DNA of 64,000 bases, taken from positions 1-64,000 of the forward strand of contig NZ_JACHIH010000026.1 in assembly GCF_014203125.1 (NCBI RefSeq), written 5' to 3'. A program made the position numbers and the translations under genes. The notes under the pieces were generated by a model that saw nothing but the letters and a program-made list of their open reading frames with translations, was not told the origin of the DNA and ran no database searches. Shown here one piece after another: positions 35,834 to 44,925 of the stretch (positions within the stretch are counted from its first letter, which is position 1; every line of letters starts with the position of its first letter). The DNA is from Rhodopseudomonas rhenobacensis. GTDB lineage: Bacteria > Pseudomonadota > Alphaproteobacteria > Rhizobiales > Xanthobacteraceae.

Positions 35834-36307
35834 TCACCGTAACGTGCTGACGAGGCTGGCCGCCGCGCGCCCTGCAAACCACGGCGCGATCAGCGCTGCA
35901 TGCGCATGATCTGGTCTATCGGGATTCATATTTTGATTGAGTGATCCTTGATCCAGATCGAGCCGCCGACCACCAAGGATCAAGGAATTCATCGGCAAAT
36001 CTGCTGCTGCGGGATCGGCGGCCCGACGCGGCAGCGCTATTGATCCAACCAGCTTGCGTCCGCCGGCGCTGCCCTCGCCGTAGCGGAAGCCGCCGATCAC
36101 GCAGTCGGCGCTGCGGTGCCGCTTGATCTTCTGCATGCCGTCGCGCGTGCCGGCCTGATAAGCGAGGTCGATGCGCTTGGCGATGACGCCGTCGCTGTCG
36201 AGCGAGACGTCCTTGAGATTGTGCTCGCGGGCGCCGCGAACCCGGACCAAGCCGTCGTCGGTTTCGGTCGTCCGCCTGCCGTCACCGCGCGCCAGCGATT
36301 GGTCCAT
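35834..36307 (-). pseudogene. Chimeric remnant: UvrA N-terminus joined to DNA-ligase C-terminus
   Basis: The frame reads MDQSLARGDGRRTTETDDG, then VRVRGAREHNLKDVSLDS, which is the start of UvrA. It then switches at about 36196 to DGVIAKRIDLAYQAGTRDG and KIKRHRSADCVIGGF, which is the motif IIIa/IV region of ATP-dependent DNA ligase. The UvrA part lacks its Walker A and the ligase part lacks the catalytic lysine region. A deletion that fused two formerly separate genes is the simplest explanation. The frame is still open for about 157 codons, so a short protein may be made, but I expect no function. Confidence 0.7.
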
Positions 36308-36459
36308 CGATCTTCCTCGGCGCGCGCGGAAGGTCGCGGCGGCTGTCCGGAAGAGAAAGACTCCTCGAAACGACGGGTTCCAAGGCGCCCCCGCGCCGCT
36401 GCCAAGCGCGATGGCGCACACGCCGGTTAATACTGCAAATTCAGATGGTTACGACATGT

Positions 36460-36534
36460 TGGCTGGGGCGGGAGGATTCGAACCTCCGCATGGGGGAATC
36501 AAAATCCCCTGCCTTACCACTTGGCGACGCCCCA
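36460..36534 (-). tRNA. tRNA-Gln (anticodon TTG)
   Basis: Read on the minus strand, the acceptor stem TGGGGCG pairs with CGCCCCA. The anticodon arm is GGGGA-TTTTGAT-TCCCC with anticodon TTG, and the T arm contains GGTTCGAATCC. The D arm has the A box-like AAGTGGTAAGGC. After the discriminator G, CCA is encoded at the 3' end. Seventy-five bases including CCA. It reads CAA (and CAG by wobble). Confidence 0.95.
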
Positions 36535-36727
36535 ATGACCTGTCCGGAAAGCGGCGGGACGATAGCCACACAGATTCCCTCTGGCAACGCCGGTCTATAG
36601 AGGGAAGCGGCGCTTTTCAACACCCGGCGGGCGGCGGCGCCGCTGCGGCGGCCTGGCAGTTGAGGGCGGCGCGGTTTCATGAGAAGACGACGCCCTGCGC
36701 CAACCGACCCAGAAGCGAGAACCCGCC

Positions 36728-38509
36728 ATGACCTACCGCGCGCCGATCAACGACATGCTGCTGGCCCTCAATCATGGCGCCGGGCTCAACGCCGCCGTGA
36801 TCGCCGGCCATTACGGCGACTACGACAGCGAGATCACCGCCGCGGTGCTGGAAGAGGCCGGCCGCTTCGCCTCCGACGTGCTGGCGCCGCTCAACCGGGT
36901 CGGCGACGAGCACGGCATCAAACTGGCGCACAGCAAGGTGACCACCGCGCCGGGCTGGCCGGACGCCTATCAGCGCTGGATCGCGGCGGGCTGGAACGCG
37001 GTGTCGGGCGACGAGGCGTTCGGCGGCCAGGGCCTGCCGCTGGCGCTCAACGCCGCCTGCACCGAGATCTGGGCAGCGTCGAACGTCGCCTTCGGGCTCT
37101 GCCCGCTGCTGACGCTGTCGGCGATCGAGGCGCTTGACGCCCACGGCAGCAAGGCCTTGAAGAAGATCTATCTGGAGAAGCTGGTGTCCGGCGAATGGCC
37201 CGGCACCATGCAGCTGACCGAGCCGCAGGCCGGCTCCGACGTCGGCGCGCTGCGCGCCCGCGCCGAGCGCTACGGCGACGGCAGCTATCGCATCATCGGC
37301 AGCAAGATCTTCATCACCTATGGCGACCACGACATGACCGACAACATCGTGCATTTCGTGCTCGCGCGATTGCCCGATGCGCCCGCCGGCACCAAGGGCA
37401 TCTCGCTGTTTCTGATTCCGAAATTCCTGGTCAACGCCGACGGCTCGCTCGGCGAGCGCAACGATATCTATCCGACCGGCATCGAGCACAAGCTCGGCAT
37501 GCACGCCGCGCCGACCTGCACCATGACAATCGGCGAGAACGGCGGCGCCGTCGGCTATCTGGTCGGCGAGGAAAATCGCGGCATGCAATGCATGTTCACC
37601 ATGATGAATCAGGCCCGGCTCGCCGTCGGCCTGGAGGGCGTCGGCATCGCCGACCGCGCCTATCAGCAGGCCTTGGCGTTCGCGCAGGACCGCAAGCAGG
37701 GCCGCGCGATCGGCGAAAAGCCCAGCAAATCCGATCCGATCATCGTGCACCCCGACGTCAAGCGCATGCTGTTGCAGATGCGGGCGATGACCGCCGCGGC
37801 GCGCACCATCTGCTACGCCACCGCGGTGTCGATCGACATCGCCAACCGCGCCGACGATCCGGCGATCAAAGCCGCGGCTGCCACCCGCGCGGCGCTGCTG
37901 ACGCCGATCGCCAAAGCCTACGCCACCGACATCGGCAACGAGGTCGCCTCGCTCGGCGTGCAGGTCCATGGCGGCATGGGCTTCATCGAAGAAACCGGCG
38001 CGGCGCAGCACTTTCGCGACGCCCGCATCACGCCGATCTACGAAGGCACCAACGGCATCCAGGCGATCGACCTGGTGACGCGCAAGCTGGCGCCGAACGG
38101 CGGCGAAGCGGTGTGGACGCTGCTCGCCGAACTCTCCGCCACCGTCGACGATGTCGAAGCCTCCAACGATCCGGCGTTCGGCTCGACCGGCGAGAAGCTG
38201 CGCGAGGCGCTGGCCGCATTGGAGCGCGCCAGCAAGTGGCTGTTGGAGCGCGTGGTCAGCGCGCCGAACGACGCGCTGGCGGGCGCTACGCCGTATCTGC
38301 GGCTGTTCGGCGCGACGCTCGGCGGCTGCGTGCTCGCCAGGGAAGCGCTGGCGGCGCGCGACATCGACGGGCTCGGCGACACCCAGCGCTACGTCACGCT
38401 GGCGCGGTTCTTCGCCGAGAACATCACCGTGCAGGCGACCGCTTTGGAGCGCACGGTGACCGAAGGCTTCGGCGCAGTCGGCGGCGCCGACGCGGTTTTG
38501 CTGGCCTGA
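36728..38509 (+). CDS. Acyl-CoA dehydrogenase (DmdC/FadE-like, with extended C-terminus)
   Basis: A 593-residue flavoenzyme, longer than classical acyl-CoA dehydrogenases (about 380) because of an N-terminal extension and a C-terminal Z-domain, as in 3-methylmercaptopropionyl-CoA dehydrogenases and related enzymes. The FAD/acyl region shows WPGTMQLTEPQAGSDVGALRA and RIIGSKIFITYGDH. The catalytic base region is near HGGMGFIEETGAAQHFRDARI. The gene is followed 112 bases later by an enoyl-CoA hydratase on the same strand, so a beta-oxidation role is likely. Substrate chain length is not readable. Confidence 0.9.
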   Translation: MTYRAPINDMLLALNHGAGLNAAVIAGHYGDYDSEITAAVLEEAGRFASDVLAPLNRVGDEHGIKLAHSKVTTAPGWPDAYQRWIAAGWNAVSGDEAFGGQGLPLALNAACTEIWAASNVAFGLCPLLTLSAIEALDAHGSKALKKIYLEKLVSGEWPGTMQLTEPQAGSDVGALRARAERYGDGSYRIIGSKIFITYGDHDMTDNIVHFVLARLPDAPAGTKGISLFLIPKFLVNADGSLGERNDIYPTGIEHKLGMHAAPTCTMTIGENGGAVGYLVGEENRGMQCMFTMMNQARLAVGLEGVGIADRAYQQALAFAQDRKQGRAIGEKPSKSDPIIVHPDVKRMLLQMRAMTAAARTICYATAVSIDIANRADDPAIKAAAATRAALLTPIAKAYATDIGNEVASLGVQVHGGMGFIEETGAAQHFRDARITPIYEGTNGIQAIDLVTRKLAPNGGEAVWTLLAELSATVDDVEASNDPAFGSTGEKLREALAALERASKWLLERVVSAPNDALAGATPYLRLFGATLGGCVLAREALAARDIDGLGDTQRYVTLARFFAENITVQATALERTVTEGFGAVGGADAVLLA

Positions 38510-38621
38510 AAATCTTGCGGCAAACCGAAGGCAGATTGTGGCAGCGCTGCCGCAAGACTTTTTGCCCCGGCGCGCCGCCAAAAACGCCTCGACTCTCCCA
38601 GCGCCCCGCAAAGGATACCGC

Positions 38622-39377
38622 ATGACCGGCCACCTCCACGTCGTCGATCACGACGCCACCCGCATCATCACGCTGACCCGGCCGGACAAGAAGAACGCGC
38701 TGACGCAAGCCATGTATCGGGCGATGAGCGAGGCGATCAATTCGGCGCAATCCGACGCCGCGATCCGCTGTCTGTTGATCGAAGGCTCGGGCGGCATATT
38801 CACCTCGGGCAACGACCTGGAGGATTTTCTCAAAGCCGGCAGCGACGGCGCAGGCCTGCGCGGCTCCGAAGCCCACACGTTTCTCCACGCGCTTGCTAAC
38901 AACGAGAAGCCGTTGCTGGCCTCCGTCGAGGGTGCTGCGATCGGCATCGGCACCACGCTGCTGTTGCACTGCGACTACGTGCTCGCCGCCAGTAACGCCT
39001 CGTTCGCCACGCCGTTCGTGCCGCTCGGCCTGGTGCCGGAAGGCGCATCGAGCTTGTTAGCTCCGCGCGCGCTCGGCCATCACCGCGCCTTTGCGCTGCT
39101 GGTGATGGGCCGCAAGCTCGACGCCAACGACGCGCGCGACGCCGGCTTCGTCAACGAGGTGGTGCCGCCGGAGCAGCTCGCTGCGCAGGCGCGCAAGGTC
39201 GCGGCGGAAATTGCCGCGCTGCCGGCGGAGGCGGTGGCGATCTCGCGGCGCTTGTTGAAGCCGCCGCCCGCCGAACTGATCGAACGCATCGATCACGAAG
39301 GCAAGCTGTTCGGCGAACGCATGACCTCGAAGGAAGCTATCGCGGCGTTCACGAGATTCTTTAGTCGCAAGAAGTAA
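38622..39377 (+). CDS. Enoyl-CoA hydratase/isomerase family protein
   Basis: A 251-residue crotonase-fold protein. The oxyanion-hole segments are around SGGIFTSGNDLEDFL and VEGAAIGIGTTLLLHCDYVLA, the second containing the family Gly. The acidic residue of the family active site is expected near LGLVPEGASSLL. I chose ATG at 38622, following AAAGGA. It probably acts on the product of the upstream acyl-CoA dehydrogenase. The gene ends one base before the stop of the convergent thioesterase gene. Confidence 0.9.
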   Translation: MTGHLHVVDHDATRIITLTRPDKKNALTQAMYRAMSEAINSAQSDAAIRCLLIEGSGGIFTSGNDLEDFLKAGSDGAGLRGSEAHTFLHALANNEKPLLASVEGAAIGIGTTLLLHCDYVLAASNASFATPFVPLGLVPEGASSLLAPRALGHHRAFALLVMGRKLDANDARDAGFVNEVVPPEQLAAQARKVAAEIAALPAEAVAISRRLLKPPPAELIERIDHEGKLFGERMTSKEAIAAFTRFFSRKK

Positions 39378-39378
39378 G

Positions 39379-39858
39379 TTACGGCGCCCCGCCCGCGACC
39401 ATCGCCGGCCCATAGACCTGCAGGAATTCCGGCGGCAGCCGCCGCGGCCGGCCGCTACTGATTTCGATGCAGACCAGTTGCCAGCGGCCGCGCATGATCA
39501 CCGCGCCGTCGCGCGGCCGGAGCAGTTGAAAGCGCCGCTCCATGGTCAGCTTGCCGTCGCTGGCGGTGATCCAGGTGCCGAGCGTGAGCGCGTCGCCTTG
39601 CGCGCTCGGCAGCAGATAGTCGTATTCGCCGCGCCGGATCGCCACCGCGCGATCGAGCCGCTGCCAATCCTGCAGGCTGAGCCCGAGCGCCTCGGAATGC
39701 GCCCAGCCGATCGCCTCGCACCAGCGCACATAGACCGCGTTGTTGGTGTGGCCGAGCCCGTCGATGTCCGCAGGCTCGGGGGCAACGGTCAGCGTGAAGG
39801 GGTTTTGGAAATCCCAGGCGGTGGCGGCGGGGTCGGTGGGTTGGACTTGGTCTTGCAT
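39379..39858 (-). CDS. Acyl-CoA thioesterase, hotdog fold (4HBT-like)
   Basis: A 159-residue single hotdog-domain protein. The active-site block ADIDGLGHTNNAVYVRWCEA has the catalytic Asp and the asparagine pair typical of FcbC/YbgC-type thioesterases. The rest forms the beta sheet (LTMERRFQLLRPRDGAVIMR). It would release CoA from an acyl-CoA. Convergent with the enoyl-CoA hydratase gene, with the stop codons one base apart, so transcripts likely overlap. Confidence 0.88.
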   Translation of the reverse strand: MQDQVQPTDPAATAWDFQNPFTLTVAPEPADIDGLGHTNNAVYVRWCEAIGWAHSEALGLSLQDWQRLDRAVAIRRGEYDYLLPSAQGDALTLGTWITASDGKLTMERRFQLLRPRDGAVIMRGRWQLVCIEISSGRPRRLPPEFLQVYGPAMVAGGAP

Positions 39859-40018
39859 TCGTTGACTTCAGAAATGAGTCTCCGCGACAACGGCGGGCAT
39901 TGCTTGCGGACGATTGAACATCCGCAGCGATGCTAGCCCATCCGCGGCGGATTGGCGACCGGCTCGCGGCGATGAGGATGAGACGATGACGCGCCGTCTT
40001 ATCTCCACGCCCCATGCG

Positions 40019-40146
40019 CGTCATTCCGGGGCGCGAGTTCGCAAGAACGAGCGAACCCGGAATCTCGCCTCAGGTGATGAGGCCACCACGTGTTGCGAGA
40101 TTCCGGGTTCGCGCGCGGCTCACGCCGCTCGCGCCCCGGAATGACG
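40019..40146. repeat. Dispersed inverted repeat, family C
   Basis: Left end CGTCATTCCGGGGCGCG, right end GCGCCCCGGAATGACG, with GAACCCGGAATC and GATTCCGGGTTC arms inside. It lies between the thioesterase gene and the CxxCH protein gene. Confidence 0.85.
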
Positions 40147-40165
40147 ATCGTTTGGGAGCGACGCC

Positions 40166-40648
40166 CTACCTCTTCCCCTCGAACACCTGATTGCTGAACG
40201 GCTGCGAGGTCGGTTGGCGGATGGCGATGAAGCTGCGCTCGTTGTTCTGGTGGCAGGCGTTGCAGCCGGCGGTGAGGTGATCGAACGCCGCGGTGAATTT
40301 CGCCGGACTCTTCGCGGCGATCGCGGCGGCGAGCGCGTCGATCGGCGCCGCCATGGCGGTGACGTCGGACAGCGGCAGGCTCTGATACAACGACGCGGCG
40401 TCTTCCAGCCGCGCCTTGATCTGGTTGGCCTCATAGGCCGCGAGATCCCAATTGCCCGCCTTGCCTGCGAACCACAGCTTGAGATGGCGCACCCGCGCGG
40501 CTTCCATGATGTCGGCGAGCCGCGGGTTGTTGTCGGTGCGGGCATAGTTCGGCTGCTGCGCCATCGCCGGCGCGCCCGCGGCCGTTGCGGCCAGCGAGCC
40601 CGATGCCAACGCGGCGAGCATTGCGAAGACGAAGCATCGTGAGGTCAT
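40166..40648 (-). CDS. Small secreted protein with one CxxCH motif
   Basis: A 160-residue protein. The signal peptide is MTSRCFVFAMLAALASGSLAATAAGAPAMAQ-like, followed by a helical body. One heme-binding-type motif, CNACH, lies in DHLTAGCNACHQNNERSF near residue 130. This resembles cytochrome c'-like four-helix proteins, in which the CxxCH is near the C-terminus, so covalent heme is possible. No clear family name. I chose ATG at 40648 because AAGGA lies just before it. It stands alone between repeats. Confidence 0.75.
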   Translation of the reverse strand: MTSRCFVFAMLAALASGSLAATAAGAPAMAQQPNYARTDNNPRLADIMEAARVRHLKLWFAGKAGNWDLAAYEANQIKARLEDAASLYQSLPLSDVTAMAAPIDALAAAIAAKSPAKFTAAFDHLTAGCNACHQNNERSFIAIRQPTSQPFSNQVFEGKR

Positions 40649-40861
40649 GTGCAATCCTTAAAGGCGGGTCCGCTCACGCCGGCGCGAGGGCGGCACGGCG
40701 GCGGACGATGGGGAAGGCTCAGACTGACTGCCGCGGTGTACGGCGGAACCCCGACATTAAGCCAGGATCAACCAGCGCGCCACGCTTCACTGAGATTTCG
40801 ATTGCATTGCCAAGCCGCGATGCGCGAATGGATGGCAACGCCAATCGCCGGGACCAGATGC

Positions 40862-42535
40862 ATGACACCGAATCGTCGTCGTTTCGTGAGCTTTGCCGCA
40901 GCCTTGCTGCTGATCGGCGGTGCCGGCTGCGGCGCCATGGCGCAGGCGCCGGAGACCGTCGACGTGCGGATTCTCGCCATCAACGATTTCCACGGCAATC
41001 TCTTGCCGCCGCCCGGCGGCCTCACGATTCACGATCCGGCCGATCCGACAAAGACCGTCCATGTGCCGGCCGGCGGCGCCGAGCACATGGCGACGCTGGT
41101 CAAGCAATGGCGTGACGGCCACCCCAACTCGATCTTCGTCGCCGCCGGCGACCTGATCGGCGCCAGCCCGTTTCTGTCGGCGATGTTTCACGACGAGCCG
41201 ACCATCGAGTCGCTGTCGATGATGGGGCTGTCGCTGGCCTCGGTCGGCAATCACGAATTCGACGAGGGCAAGACCGAGCTGCTGCGAATGCAGAACGGCG
41301 GCTGCCATCCGGTCGACGGCTGCCGGGGGCCGCATCCATTCCTCGGCGCGAAATTCAAGTATCTCGCCGCCTCCACCATCGAGGTCGCCACCGACAAGCC
41401 GATCCTGCCGGCTTACGCGATCCGCGAATTCTCCGGGATTCCGATCGGCTTCATCGGGCTGACGCTGCGGGCGACGCCGAACCTGGTGTCGCCGCCCGGC
41501 GTCGCCGGATTGGAATTTCGCGACGAGGCCGAGACCGTCAACCGGCTGGTGCCGGAATTGAAGGCCAAGGGCGTGGAAGCCATCGTGGTGCTGATCCACG
41601 AGGGCGGCTTTCCGACCGGCGACTACAATGCCTGCCCGGGGATCTCCGGGCCGATCGTCGAGATCGTCGGCAAGCTCGACCACGCCGTCGACGTGGTGAT
41701 CACCGGCCACACCCACCGCGCCTATAACTGCCGGATCGACGGCCGGCTGGTCACCTCCGGCGACAGATACGGCACCCTGGTCACCGCGATCGATCTGAAG
41801 CTCGACCGCAACAGCCGCGACGTGATCAGCGCCCAGGCCGACAACGTCATCGTGCGGCAGGACAGCGCGAAAGACCCCGAACAGACCAAGCTGATCGCGG
41901 ACTACGACCGCGTCGCCGGGCCGCTGGCGGCGCGGCCGGCGGGCGCGGTCACCGCGGCGCTGTCGCGGCTGCCGAACGCCGCGGGCGAAAGCGTGCTCGG
42001 CGACGTGGTCGCCGACGCGCAGCTTTTCGCCACGCGGGATGAAGACCGCGGCGGCGCGGTGATCGCCTTCACCAATCCGGGCGGCATCCGCAGCGAGATC
42101 GCGCTGCAGGACGGCGGCAAGGTCAGCTATGGCGACGTGTTCGCGAGCCAGCCGTTTCGCAATCAGCTGGTGACGCTGACGCTGACCGGCGCGCAGATCA
42201 AGCAGGCGCTGGAGCAGCAATGGCAGGATCCAGCACGGCCGCGCATCCTGCAGGTGTCGGGCGATTTCGGCTACGCCTGGGACGGCGCCGCCGAGGCCGG
42301 CCAGCGCATCGTGGCGGGCGAGATGCGGCTACGCGGCCAGCCGATCGATCTGGCAAAATCCTATCGGGTGACGATCAACGCGTTCCTGTCGGTCGGCGGC
42401 GACGGCTTCACCGCGTTCAAAGCCGGCGCCGATCCGCGCGTCGGGGTCTATGACGTCGACGCGCTGGATGCTTATTTCCGCGCCAACAGCCCGGTCGCGC
42501 CGACCGCTGCGGATCGCATCCGGAGGCTGAACTAA
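40862..42535 (+). CDS. 5'-nucleotidase/2',3'-cyclic phosphodiesterase-like metallophosphatase
   Basis: A 557-residue periplasmic enzyme. The signal peptide (RRFVSFAAALLLIGGAGCGA) is followed by the metallophosphoesterase domain with motifs ILAINDFHGNLL, AAGDLIGAS, GNHEFDEGK and ITGHTHRAYNC. The C-terminal nucleotide-binding domain of UshA type follows (FTNPGGIRSEIA, then GDGFTAFKAG). I chose the ATG at 40862 so that the signal peptide starts there; in-frame ATG codons at 40820 and 40832 would put a longer leader before it. Likely recovers phosphate or nucleosides from nucleotides. Stand-alone gene. Confidence 0.9.
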   Translation: MTPNRRRFVSFAAALLLIGGAGCGAMAQAPETVDVRILAINDFHGNLLPPPGGLTIHDPADPTKTVHVPAGGAEHMATLVKQWRDGHPNSIFVAAGDLIGASPFLSAMFHDEPTIESLSMMGLSLASVGNHEFDEGKTELLRMQNGGCHPVDGCRGPHPFLGAKFKYLAASTIEVATDKPILPAYAIREFSGIPIGFIGLTLRATPNLVSPPGVAGLEFRDEAETVNRLVPELKAKGVEAIVVLIHEGGFPTGDYNACPGISGPIVEIVGKLDHAVDVVITGHTHRAYNCRIDGRLVTSGDRYGTLVTAIDLKLDRNSRDVISAQADNVIVRQDSAKDPEQTKLIADYDRVAGPLAARPAGAVTAALSRLPNAAGESVLGDVVADAQLFATRDEDRGGAVIAFTNPGGIRSEIALQDGGKVSYGDVFASQPFRNQLVTLTLTGAQIKQALEQQWQDPARPRILQVSGDFGYAWDGAAEAGQRIVAGEMRLRGQPIDLAKSYRVTINAFLSVGGDGFTAFKAGADPRVGVYDVDALDAYFRANSPVAPTAADRIRRLN

Positions 42536-42576
42536 TCTCGGACGGCGGTTCGATGTTTGATCGAAGTGGAGCGGCG

Positions 42577-42743
42577 CCCTCGCCCCGCTTGCGGGGAGAG
42601 GGTGGCGTGACAAGCGAAAGCTTGTCGCGCCGGGTGAGGGGGCGTCGCGTTCTGCCGAGACGCCCCCTCACCCGACCCGGCTTCGCTGGCGCTACGCCGG
42701 GTCGACCTCTCCCCGCAAGCGGGGAGAGGTTACTCAGTGCTCG
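42577..42743. repeat. Dispersed repeat, family E (complete copy)
   Basis: Nested hairpins: CCCGCTTGCGGGGAGAGGG at the left, CCTCTCCCCGCAAGCGGGG at the right, and a central pair (GACAAGC / GCTTGTC; GCCGGGTGAGGGGGCG). The right half repeats at 90-163. The remaining 200 bases to the next gene show no other structure I can support. Confidence 0.8.
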
Positions 42744-42951
42744 CTGACGGGGTGCCTCTTCTAACAGCTGTTGCAATAAAGCTCCCCGGCCAGCTTGGTG
42801 CCGACCGGCGCGCAATGACATAATCACTCATTCTGTTAGCTGGCTTCGGTCAGGCTTTCGCTCTACGCCTTTCGGCGGCCCTTTCGCAACACGCGACAAG
42901 CAACTAGATTGAGGTGACACAACCGCGCAGCGTAAGCGCCAGGTGGATTTC

Positions 42952-43881
42952 ATGACCACACTGTTCATCAACCATCCTGCCTGTCTCGAGCATGACACGC
43001 CCTACGGCCATCCGGAGCGCGCCGACCGGCTGCGCGCGGTGAACCAGGGACTGGCGGAAGCGCGCTTTGGTGCACTGCAACGAGCCGAAGCGCCGGAGGC
43101 CGATCTCGACACCATTGCGCTGTGCCACACCGATCATCACATCGTCGAACTGCGGCAGATGTCGCCGCAGGAGGGGCTGATCTTCGTCGACAGCGACACC
43201 TCGATGTCGCCGGGCACCTGGGAAGCCGCGCTGCGCAGCGTCGGCGGCGCGGTGGCGGCGACCGACGCGGTGATGACCGGCGCGGTCAGCAACGCGTTTG
43301 TTGCGACGCGGCCGCCCGGCCATCACGCCGAGATCGGCAAGCCGATGGGGTTCTGCTTCTTCGGCAACGCCGCCATCGCGGCGCGCTATGCGCAGCGCAA
43401 ATACGGCATCGGCCGCGCCGCGGTGGTGGATTTCGACGTCCATCACGGCAACGGCACCCAGGAAATCTTCTGGGGCGACGCCAGCGTGATGTATTGCTCG
43501 ACGCATCAGATGCCGTTGTTTCCCGGCACCGGGTCGATCGGCGAGCGCGGCGAGCACGACAACATCGTCAACGCGCCGCTGCAGTCGGAGGACGGCACCG
43601 CGAAATTCCGCGCCGCGTTCGACGACCTGATCCTGCCGCGGCTGACGGCGTTTGCGCCGGAATTGATCGTGATCTCGGCCGGGTTCGACGCGCATTGCCG
43701 CGACCCGTTGGCCAGCCTCAACCTGCAGACCGAGGATTTCGCCTGGGTGACCCGCAAGCTGATGGACGTCGCCGACGTCACCGCCGGCGGCCGTATCGTC
43801 TCGGTGCTGGAAGGCGGCTATGATCTGCAGGGCCTCCGGGATTCGGTGAACGCCCACGTCGCCGCCCTGATGGGCTCATGA
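42952..43881 (+). CDS. Histone deacetylase family protein
   Basis: A 309-residue zinc hydrolase of the class II/acetoin-utilisation deacetylase type. Characteristic: ATRPPGHHAEIGKPMGFCFF (the paired histidines), VVDFDVHHGNGTQEIF (zinc-binding Asp and His), and VISAGFDAHCRDPL (the second zinc Asp). In bacteria such enzymes deacetylate polyamines or proteins. The start at 42952 has AGGTGGA before it. Followed 105 bases later by xseB on the same strand. Confidence 0.92.
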   Translation: MTTLFINHPACLEHDTPYGHPERADRLRAVNQGLAEARFGALQRAEAPEADLDTIALCHTDHHIVELRQMSPQEGLIFVDSDTSMSPGTWEAALRSVGGAVAATDAVMTGAVSNAFVATRPPGHHAEIGKPMGFCFFGNAAIAARYAQRKYGIGRAAVVDFDVHHGNGTQEIFWGDASVMYCSTHQMPLFPGTGSIGERGEHDNIVNAPLQSEDGTAKFRAAFDDLILPRLTAFAPELIVISAGFDAHCRDPLASLNLQTEDFAWVTRKLMDVADVTAGGRIVSVLEGGYDLQGLRDSVNAHVAALMGS

Positions 43882-43986
43882 TTTTCGCCCCAATCCGGCT
43901 TTAGGGCTGCCGGCACGCCCGCGCCCCAAGCCACCCCCGCTCCGAAGCGCCGCCGCGCCGGAGACGATCGCATCCAGGATGACCCC

Positions 43987-44235
43987 ATGGCAGACCCCGC
44001 CGCCGACGTGAAGAAACTGAGCTTTGAGCGCGCGATCGAGGAATTGGAATCGATCGTCAAGCGGCTGGAGGACGGCAAGGTGCCGCTGGAGGAGTCGGTG
44101 GCGATCTACGAGCGCGGCGAAGCCCTGAAGCGGCGCTGCGAGGAGCTGCTGCGCACCGCCGAGGCCAGGGTCGACAAGATCACCACGGATTCCAGCGGCG
44201 CGGTCACCGGCACCACACCGCTCGACGTCGAGTAA
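43987..44235 (+). CDS. xseB: Exodeoxyribonuclease VII small subunit
   Basis: An 82-residue protein, the usual size. The FERAIEELESIVKRLEDGKVPLEESVAIYERG block is the family signature, a helical bundle that binds the large subunit. No large subunit gene is in this window. The subunit helps the complex degrade single-stranded DNA ends. In alphaproteobacteria it typically sits upstream of dxs, as here. Confidence 0.95.
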   Translation: MADPAADVKKLSFERAIEELESIVKRLEDGKVPLEESVAIYERGEALKRRCEELLRTAEARVDKITTDSSGAVTGTTPLDVE

Positions 44236-44267
44236 GCGGGCGCCGCCTGCGGTTGCTGCACATACAG

Positions 44268-44405
44268 GCGTCATCCTGAGGAACCCGGCGTAGCGCGCAG
44301 CGCGAAGCCGGGTGTCTCGAAGGATGGCCACGGGCGCGGGCGAGCCGCACAGCTTGCGGCCGCATCCTTCGAGGCCCTCGCGTTGCTCGGGCACCAGGAT
44401 GACGG
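44268..44405. repeat. Dispersed inverted repeat, family A
   Basis: Left end GCGTCATCCTGAGGAACCCGG, right end GGCACCAGGATGACGGC. Inner arms include CTCGAAGGATG and GCATCCTTCGAGG. It lies in the 690-base gap before dxs. The remainder of that gap (44406-44925) has no gene I can support and probably holds the dxs promoter; AT-rich stretches near 44530-44610 are candidates, but no -35/-10 pair is certain. Confidence 0.8.
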
Positions 44406-44925
44406 CGCTTGGCTGCTTGGCGCCGCCGCATTCTCGCCACAGATCGACTGCCCAGGCCGGCGGCAAAGTCGGGATCATGCGGGACCAGGTTCCGATTGCT
44501 GCAGCGCAACGCAACCCTGCCCCGCGCTGCTCCAAATCTCCACAATCTGTGACTAAAATCCCACGGTTCCCTGTTACTGTTAGCTAATTCGACAAAACTT
44601 TCGTCGCTCCGACCAAGGAGCAATGCCCGGGCGGTTGGCTTTGAGGGCCGCATTGTGTAAAGGTATGGGCTTATGCGCTCTCCGCCTCGGTCAAAAAGGC
44701 GGCAGCGATTATGATCGCCGTGTGAAAGAATGCCGCCGCCAATGTGATGTTCACAGCCGCGGCGGGTCAGACTTGTAGGCTTCGATCGGGGTTCTCTTTC
44801 GCTAAGGGGCCGGTTTGGGTGGCTCTTGCCGAGCAGACGCCGTGACAGCGCCGCTGTTGCAGCACCCTTGCCGACCATTCGTCACCGGGGCGTCACGTCC
44901 CCCTTATTGAGACTGGAATATCGCC

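Noticed and set aside
44204..44878. Minus-strand frame in the xseB-dxs gap
   Set aside because: It runs through a family A repeat and has no domain or ribosome site.
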